Under the pieces are notes generated by a model. The model had not been told where the DNA came from. It ran no database searches and saw only the letters and a list, made by a program, of their open reading frames with translations. 64,000 nt of DNA from Symsagittifera roscoffensis (Eukaryota > Xenacoelomorpha > Acoela > Convolutidae). Numbering within the stretch: position 1 is the first letter of the stretch; every line of letters starts with the position of its first letter. Location: the NCBI RefSeq assembly GCF_963678635.1, contig NC_087069.1:48873892-48937891 (forward strand), read 5' to 3'. Both the position numbers and the translations under genes were made by a program. Below, piece by piece: positions 56,302 through 64,000 of the stretch.

Positions 56302-56691
56302 ATGGCAGATCGATTCTGGAAGTCTATGCCATCGGCTCTGAAGAAGCCCACTCTTGACGAACTATACAGGCGGCTGAGGGACCTGGATTATACTCAAGTG
56401 GACGAGAGGATGGCAGTGATGCTGAATGCCATCCTCCAATTGGAGGAACAGGGCGAGTGTCGGGAGTCTGCGACGGAGGCGGTTTTGATGATGGGCTACA
56501 CCACTGATGGAGTGTCCAATCAGGAGCAAACCAGATGGCTGTCCTTGAATGTGGATGGGGCGATAAGGGGGTTCGACTTAGCGAGGAACCCTGGTCTGAA
56601 CAACAATACGGAGTATGGCGCGGGGGAATTCCCGCTGCCGGTCAGACCATCAGTCAGGACAACGAGCCAGAGCACAAGTAAAGTACCATGA
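56302..56691 (+). mobile_element. Small helical accessory ORF of element 2
   Basis: About 129 residues from MADRFWKSM. It aligns with the small accessory protein of element 1 over its first 110 residues (TLDELYRRLRDLDYT, EAVLMMG and DLARNPGLN), including a shared PLPVRP-type end, with no large gap. Its stop overlaps the start of the following ORF in the arrangement ATGA, which suggests coupled translation of the two. Function is unknown. Confidence 0.6.
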
Positions 56692-59600
56692 TGACATGGG
56701 CACAGCAGACGGGGGAAGCTTATCCGGACGTCAGTGCCATGAAGAGGGAACTTGAGAAGATGCAGAGAGAAAGGAATAAGGCAAACCTAGATCGGGATCA
56801 AGCCAGGCTGGGCTGGGAAAAAGCTAAGCTTGAGAGGGACCAAGCAGTCATTGAACGAGATCAAACTCAGAAGTTGCTAGAGATACTGCGGGCGGAACAA
56901 GAGCAGGCAGAAAGGGTGCGGGAGAATGCCGCGAACTGCGAGCAGCTGAAGCAGGTTCTTGAGAGAGATCAGGCAGAACTTAAAAGGATTCAGCGACAAC
57001 AACTCGATATGCAGAAAGGGGCTAGGCCCAAGGAACGGGTGGTTACGACCTCGAGGCCAGAGTCACGTATGGAGGTGGATGAAGCTCCTAGGTCGAAGGG
57101 ACGATTCAACCTCGATCGTGCGGCTCAGGAACATATGAACGAGGGCTTGGAGGTATGGATACCGCCCGAATCAGCGTCCTCCCTGCGTGGCTTGGAAACT
57201 CAAGTAATACGACCATTGATGGACGTCGCGCTGCCTGGATATACACCGAGTTCGACCCCAGGCAGTAGTCAGGCGAGTGGCAGTTCGTCACGATTGAAAG
57301 AGTTACACGAGCGGCTACAGATGAGGTGTCGCGAGAGCCCGGCAAGGACGGGATTACCCCCGACGTGGGGGGAGCAACCTGTCAGGAGTGTGGTGATCTC
57401 GAGCTACAAGAAGAATACGAAGGGGAGATACCGCAAGCACAACCGGATGGACTGGAATGCGGCGCAGAGGGAGAGAAGAGATTGTTTCCACGACGCGACC
57501 TGGGTTGAGTACTTCACGCATCAGCGGGTGCCTGAAGGCGTGATTCATTTGATCATTGGGGACAGCTTGCTGCGGGTACTGACCCGAATCCAGTCCCATT
57601 GGCAAACGGGAATCTTGAGCTTCGCCGGAGCCGCAACGCCACAAATGTTAGCGACACTTGAGATGTTAGGGATGGTGAGTGTATATACGGTCACCCTGAT
57701 GGTCGGGACGAATGACGTGTCCAGGGGGGAAGCAAGGATGGTGACCAGGCTGCATGACAAGATAAGCTGCCTTCTCGAGGAGATTCGGATCCAAATGGAT
57801 CCGACCATTCTCACGGTATGTACCGTTCCCTACAACATGGGAGCGGATCAGCATGCAGTAGAAATGAATACAAAAGTGCGAAGCCTAAACGAGACGATCA
57901 GGAAGATACATCAAAGGAGTGTTCTTCCCCTTGGGCTACTGGATGTGGCTGAACAAATGGAGTTGCCCTCTTTCCCTGACAATGCATCTGCGGACGGCAT
58001 TCACTTTAACAAGCCCCGAGGAGTAGAGTGGCTGAACAACGTCTTCCAAAGACACGTATGTGCGCTTGAGGCAGAGCTGCTGGAGACGGCACAGGTCACG
58101 TTCGGACCACCCCCAAACCCACCCTTCTTCAACTCGAGATCCTTGTCCAGTCGCTTAGGCGAGAGAGTCGATTCTAGAGACAGTTCAAGGAACAGCCGGA
58201 CCAAGTTGCCGAGCACCACACCCATGGAAGCTGATGAAGCGACATCGTCAACTCCTCAAGGGTCAATGATATCCTCAGTGGTGGTGGCGGAGAAGAAGAG
58301 GTCTGAAAAGCCACTGGAGACCAGCAGGTTGAAATATGAGGAAAAAGTCAGGCAACTGGATCTGGAGGATCTGGAGTGCAGATTGGAGCTAGCGAGAACA
58401 ACACGAAGAGTTGGGGAGACACCAGTGCGTGGATTGGTCGAAAGCCCATGAAACACACTTCTCAAGAGCAAAGTTGATGGAGACGGCGGATCTGACTGGA
58501 ATTCCCACGAAATCGGTGATGGGACCAATTAATTACAGACCTCTCAAGTCATTGGGGAGTCCGGGATTGGTGGTGGAGCCTCCCAAACACCGAACCAGCA
58601 TTGCCAGAATTAGAGTGGCCACCCCAGCGCAGTTGCGAGTGGTGGACAAACTGATGGACCCGAGAGAGATGGAGTTACCAGACGCCGCATATGAAGGCAC
58701 AAGATAAGCCAACGACCCCCGATACGGGAAACCTTGTGGACAGACACAGCTGGCCAAAACCTTGGCAGTTTACGACAGGGCGGACCCAACTGCAGCAAGG
58801 GTGGTTATAGTGGCAGGATCAGAATTTGAAGGAACGTCTCCCAAGTTGTTTTGGCCAGAGACTCTGATATATGCCTTGCCGGGAGCGGAGCTAAACCAGA
58901 TGTTGACCCTGGTGGTGGCAATGAAGTCAGAATTGCCCTGCGAACCTGAGCTACTACTGTTTGCAGGGATGAACGATCATCTGCACGCAACGGGATTTCT
59001 TGAGCAGCTCAAGGGTGGAGAGCCTACACCAAAGAGGATTTGGGAGGCCATCCAGACTTTATTCGCGGCCATAAATGAAGTACAAGAGAATGTTGCCTCA
59101 AGATTCGGTTCCAAGACAAAAGTGGCGTTCACAACGTCCCCTGGATACTCGAGCATGCCGCCTGCTCTGCAATTTGTGTACGCGATCTTGGTCTTGATCG
59201 CAGAGGGGAATGGGTGGCGTGTCCTGATGGCAGCTCCCAACCAAGAATTGGAACCGACGAACTTGAGACTGCGCAGATCAGAACTCGCGGCAGCATGGGC
59301 AGATGTCTCCCATGCGTTGAGAGGCTTTTACGAGTTGGCCGACATCCTCATTGTATTAGACGAGGTCCTCTTGTTGGAAATATCCAACTTCGCCAGACAA
59401 CTCAAGCTCAATCCAATTATCAGGGACGATCATCCAGTGGTGGCTCACCTGACGACTAGTCTGTGGTTTCGGGACATGGATTTGACCATCACGAGCTCGA
59501 CCAGCAGATCTAGAGGGCCGAACAACGAAAGGAAGAACGTAGCTACGGCGGAGAAGCAACTAGAGTCGATGGTGCATCGGTTGGCACAAGAGAGAGGCAA

Positions 59601-62600
59601 GTGGCCCTTCTTAACACCCAGATTGGAAAACGCCACAGAGAGAACAAGAGAGGATGCGCCGCTTCTAGTGAAGCAAATCTGGGATTTTCTCGAGGAGCAA
59701 CTAGGAATAGCTGAGCAGAAGGAGATGACGGCCGGCAGGTTCGTCACTGCAGACAATGAAGTCACGATTGGAGGATTCTGGAGTGAACATGCGAGAGGTG
59801 AGCTAAGGACGAGGAGGGATCATGAAATTCTCGAGTTCTTGAGTCCTTGTTGGGGAAAGGAGTTCCTGGCCGGAGTATACAGTGCGAAGGAGACTATCTT
59901 TAAAGCATTCATACAGGAGGTATTGAATATGCCTATCAGTCTGTTGCTGGCGCTGTACCTGGTTTACCCGAGGTATCTGTTTAATCTGGGCCCAGCATAC
60001 ATGTTCAGTCGTGGCGTGGATACCCTCAGGATAGATGGGTACTTGACGTTAGTGCTTCTGACCCACGGTGAGCTGGCGTCATTTCATCGATTGATGAGGT
60101 ACGGAGAGCCCCTGTCAATGGGAAGAACACACCCAAGTATTGATACCTACTCGTACAAGTGTGCAGCCGGACTAAAGACGAAGAAAAGAGCCTGAAGACA
60201 AGAGAGGAATGGAGAAGAGTGAATGGAGGCATGCCCCTATTTACTGACCTATGTCTGGCCATGAGATCGGACCCCATGGGGATGATCCGAGGGCTAGGGG
60301 AGATCGTGACCTGTATCTATGGACCGGCCGTCACGTTCGCGTTTCCAGATCCTCTGGTAACTGCTTATCGATACTCCGTGACTCACACGAGCCTCATAAG
60401 CCTGTTGGATGGAACGACACTTAACTGGTGTCAGCAAGAGGTGCTGAGGGCACAAATGAGCAACACGGTGCTCTTTGGGAAAGTGAAAGATCCAGAGTTG
60501 GTAGTGTACAGTTTCCGAGGACAACTGCAATGCCGGATGGGAGGCAAACGCGAGGGCCCCATCGAAACCTACCCCAAGTTCTGGAACCTGCATCCCTTGA
60601 CAGCCAGTGGGCGAGAGATCTTGAGAATTCCTGCATGGACGTAAAGCTTCGAGCTGGTGAAAAAGGAGCTAGAGGCGATACTGGAGAAAGAAGTCCTGCC
60701 AGCGAGCATTCCTGAGTTCCCCACAGTGAGGAGAATGACCCTGGGGATGAACAGTTCCCTAGTTGTCCCGTCCCTTTATGCGAGAACCACAACTGAAGAA
60801 CAGCAGAAGGAGTTCACTGACGGCTGGGATCCGCTCTTCACCGGCTACACTGCAGCTGTTTATTTTCATACCAGCGACGCGAAGATAAGTCCATGGACCA
60901 CTCAAGCGAAGAAGATGATAGGGTCATTGCCCCCGAAATTCGAGGTGCGAGATGCCTTGAGAATACTTGAGCGAGCAGGTCTGGAGAATAAGTTGCCGGT
61001 ATGGGACGATGGCAGGATAATAGTGAATGATGGGCATATCGCGCTGAGAGACGACGAGATACTGCTTGCCACAAGGAAATACCGGGCACCTCATGGACTA
61101 GAGCAGGTGAAGAAGAGACAGGAAGAAAAGGAGCTGGAGGCAGCAGGTCCATTATATGTGGCACTGACGGAGCACAAGGGGGCAAATCCACCGACACCAT
61201 CACCCCTATCGGTGGATACCCCTAGGGATAAGAAGAGTGGCACTGTGGAAGATCGATTCAGGAGGATTCTTGAGAGAAGAGAAGCAGAATCTGGAGACGA
61301 AAGCATGGACGAAACCCTCAGTGAGGCAGGAGAGGACATGGAGGTGGGAAACACACCGGAGCAGAAGCCAGCGGAGGAGGAGTTCACCGCGCAGGAACTA
61401 TTGAAGGATCTGAGTGGAGAAAACTGGGCAGATACCCCCACGCCGCCTTTGACCTCATCCCCTCGCAAGGACCCAGAGTTGCCGTTGACGAGCGAGAATC
61501 CCCACATGGGAACGATCTTCTTGAGTGCGGAGAGAAGGGAGAAGAATACCTTCGAAGGGAACAAGGACGCCTTCCTGGGCACTTTGGACAAAAAAGCTTG
61601 GCAAGAATTCTTGAGCGATTTCAATCGAGAAATGGAGGAAGACACCACATTGGACAACTTCAAAGAGGAACTGTGGGACACGGTGGTGAAGTTCGGTGAA
61701 CCTGTCCTGATGGGAACGGGTTTAGAAGAGAAAGCCAGAGCAGAGCTGCTGGACAAGATGGTCGAGTTGAGGAAAGCATCAAGAAGGACCAGAGAAGACA
61801 AATGTAAAGACAGCTCTACTCCGAAACAGAAAGATGACAATAAAATAATTAAATAAACAAGGGGGGATAAGGTAGGAACTAGTATTATTATTAAAAGTAC
61901 TAATATCCTTAAGGCTCGAGCAGGGGGGAGGCAAGAGTTGGCTGGAGACAAAGAAGTCGAATCAGTGATGATAACGACGACGCCCCCGAATAAAGACGTG
62001 AGGTCTCGCAAGAGGAAGAGAGAAGTGGAAGGATTGGGCAGTCCTTCAGCTGACGCGGTCACGGAAAAGGACTTGAGAGAGACAGCCCCCATGGTCCTGG
62101 CGCGATGGAAAACGGCAGCCTACAAGAGTAGCTATGAGCCGAGGAAACTACTCGACATAGAGAAAGAAATGGAAAACACCACTAGCTCAGTGTTGGAGGA
62201 AGATTTCAAACAGCAGAGAATAAAAATGAAGCGAGGTTCGACGAGCGGACAGACCTGGGAGGTAGACGTCGGCAAAGAATGGGTCTCAAGTGAACATCAG
62301 GCCATTGGGAAACAAGTGACCAGCGATCCTCTTGAGAAGAACAAAACCAGAAATACTTCCCGACCATGGTGGATAGCCCTTGAGACATTGAAAGAAATGG
62401 AAGACTGCTTGAAGAAGTTGGACAGTGGCGTAGCCCGCAAACGACAAAGATAGCTGAGGTTAACAAAATAGAATTGGCGAACCAGCTGAAAAGATCCTCG
62501 CAGAACTTATTGAAGGATCATTTTGAAGAGGCTATGAGGAATCCTTCATCAGGACTGCAGGACAACTGATGTTCGCGTGGAGCCTGTTGGGAATAGAACT

Positions 62601-64000
62601 GGAGACACTGACCTCTTACGATAAGTTGAAGCTGGGAGGCAAAAATCTAGAGATATACCGAATGCTGATGCAGCACGTCGCCAGGGACAACACAGGCTTG
62701 AGTCTGGCAAAAAGGAAAGATGCAACTTGTTTCTTGAGATGGACGATGTCGATGATGACTGACAGTACCATCCTAGCATGTCATCAGAGGGCAGTTGGAA
62801 GCAGGACGTGGGAAAAGAGAGTCTCCTTAGTCATCTTGAATGTGTACCAGAGTACTGGAATAGAGAAGGAGGATGGTGCTAGACAATCTCTGGAGAGCCA
62901 TAGGAAGTTCGATGAGATACGAAGGTTCTACAATAAGAAGTTCGAGGAGAAGCACGACGTTCACCGCAACCTGGCTTCGTCGGGAGAGTACTTAAAACTC
63001 AACAAAAAGGGAGAGTACCAGTATGTGTCTGGAGTGATGGGAATGGCATACAACCCCTTCTTGGACTTGGAAGCTGGAGGTGCTCACAGAAACTATGAGG
63101 TGGCGGAACTGCTGAAATTCTGGACAGAGAAGATAGTGGAGATAGACACTGTGGAGAGAGAGAGACCTAGCCTGGGTTCTGATTCTCGAGAGAGCACCGG
63201 AAGTGATAAGTGTGCCACGCTCAAGTAAAAGAGTGGAATTAAAAATGGGCAACGGGAATGGCATGTTGACCACGAATCTGGGAGTGGTGTGGAAATTGCT
63301 CAGACCCTCCTGGTGTCCACATCCCCATGCGAGTCTGATTGAGGAGGTCACTGAGCGAGTGAGATTGGCACCAACAGAGGATGAGGATTTGGCGACCTTG
63401 AGTATAGTACATAGGCTGATCCTGCCTCAGATGAAAGAGTCGAGTGAGGTGACGAGTGGAACAGGGTCGGTGAAGAGGATGGAGCCGGGCAGTTGTCTTG
63501 ACTCGACATGTGGCAGCGGCGAGCATACCTGCGATGGACGATCATGCGTCAGGATACAATATTTCCAGAAAGAGGACCTCACCACCTGGTTTGAGGACAT
63601 CACCGAAAGGGAGAAGAGTGAGATACAGATAGTAGCTGAATGTTACTCGAGCACCACCGTGAACCTAGCGACGGCCTTGGGATTTTTCTCAAGAATGTGT
63701 AGTCTCCAGTCACTGGAGAGACTAGAGTCAGAACACCACCTGGTGACCGCGTTGAGTGTGGAATCATGGCCCGGGGTGTTGCAAGTGAACCAGAAGCATA
63801 TCAAGAGTTGGAAGATTGGGCTCGAGGCGGAGATGGGATTTCCCATGAGCGAAGCCTATGGATTACCTCTAAATGCGAAATCCTTGGTGGGGTCAGTGAT
63901 GGCCAACCTGTGTGGAAGTCACTATCCACTACACATGGCGAGGGTGGAGGTGTCCAGCCAGAGGGTGTTGATAGACAAAGCCTTCTCAGTGCCCAAGTGC
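56688..64000 (+). mobile_element. Large accessory coding block of element 2 (broken, continues past the window)
   Basis: Counterpart of the 2781-residue protein of element 1. It opens with a long, clear coiled coil (about 56730-57010, REL/RDQA heptads). The first SGNH module follows at about 57530-58080 (IIGDSLL, MVGTND, DGIHF), then the degenerate second module at about 58795-59400 (IVAGSEFEG, FAGMNDHL). Further stretches align with the C-terminal half of the element 1 protein, including GMAYNPF and the Cys/His cluster at about 63490-63550. The block is broken at several places. The hexamer CTTGAG/CTCAAG is strikingly frequent here. Confidence 0.75.

Larger units (their letters stand above)
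44101..64000 (+). mobile_element. Element 2: related giant gypsy-type element, decayed, runs off the window
   Basis: The element reads on the plus strand from a 553-bp 5' LTR, through a 2.5-kb leader, gag-pol with macrodomain, and the same kind of accessory block. The window ends before its 3' LTR. It is broken at roughly a dozen places over the visible part, so it is clearly older than element 1, although the reverse transcriptase and integrase zinc domain remain very similar to those of element 1. LTR and leader sequences are largely different, so it is a separate family in the same lineage. Confidence 0.9.

Noticed and set aside
56688-64000. Accessory protein as a retroviral envelope
   Set aside because: No signal peptide, fusion peptide, or membrane anchor is apparent in the intact version of element 1, and the length is far beyond known envelopes.
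1-64000. CRISPR arrays, bacterial operons, Polinton or other virus genomes
   Set aside because: No regular spacer-repeat array, no prokaryotic gene packing, and no capsid, packaging ATPase or protein-primed polymerase is visible.

Overview
The window is eukaryotic nuclear DNA. The left 18.9 kb is AT-rich (roughly a third G+C by eye), full of homopolymer runs, and carries two convincing host genes. The rest is dominated by two very large LTR retrotransposons of the Ty3/gypsy type with nearer-balanced base composition. Spliced GT-AG introns, polyadenylation signals and an animal-type sphingomyelin-synthase gene point to an invertebrate animal or a close relative. I cannot name the species. A hydroxymethylbilane synthase gene argues against nematodes, which are haem auxotrophs. 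Giant gypsy elements of this size class are known from planarians (Burro) and plants (Ogre), but that is only an analogy.

Host part (1-18958): an apparently intronless hydroxymethylbilane synthase gene on the minus strand (6803-8050), with a 3' splice-acceptor-like tract directly against its ATG, and a three-exon sphingomyelin synthase-related gene on the minus strand (17026-18752) with all three catalytic residues in place. Between them lie small tandem repeats, a MITE-like segment and a cluster of diverged tRNA-like, SINE-like repeats (about 9.8-14.65 kb). One unexplained 159-codon ORF sits at 11973-12452.

Element part: a solo LTR (18959 to about 19640, minus orientation) lies only 206 bp upstream of the sphingomyelin synthase ATG. 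Next comes element 1 (19648-44082, minus orientation, 24.4 kb), bounded by 886-bp LTRs that I could distinguish at only one base, so it is very young; it looks nearly whole. Element 2 (44101 to beyond 64000, plus orientation) is a related but distinct and much more decayed family member.

Both elements share an unusual plan: LTR, PBS, a long repeat-bearing leader, gag-pol (two zinc knuckles, DTG protease, YVDD reverse transcriptase, RNase H, integrase with a GPY/F-like tail), a TARG1/OARD1-like macrodomain after the integrase, and then a second coding block as large as gag-pol. In element 1 this block is a small helical ORF plus a 2781-residue protein with a coiled coil, an SGNH/GDSL-esterase module and a second degenerate SGNH-like module. 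The most interesting signals are the macrodomain, this accessory block, a central copy of the 3' polypurine-tract region with a covarying hairpin, and a strong over-representation of the hexamer CTTGAG/CTCAAG throughout element 2 and the solo LTR but not in element 1 coding DNA.
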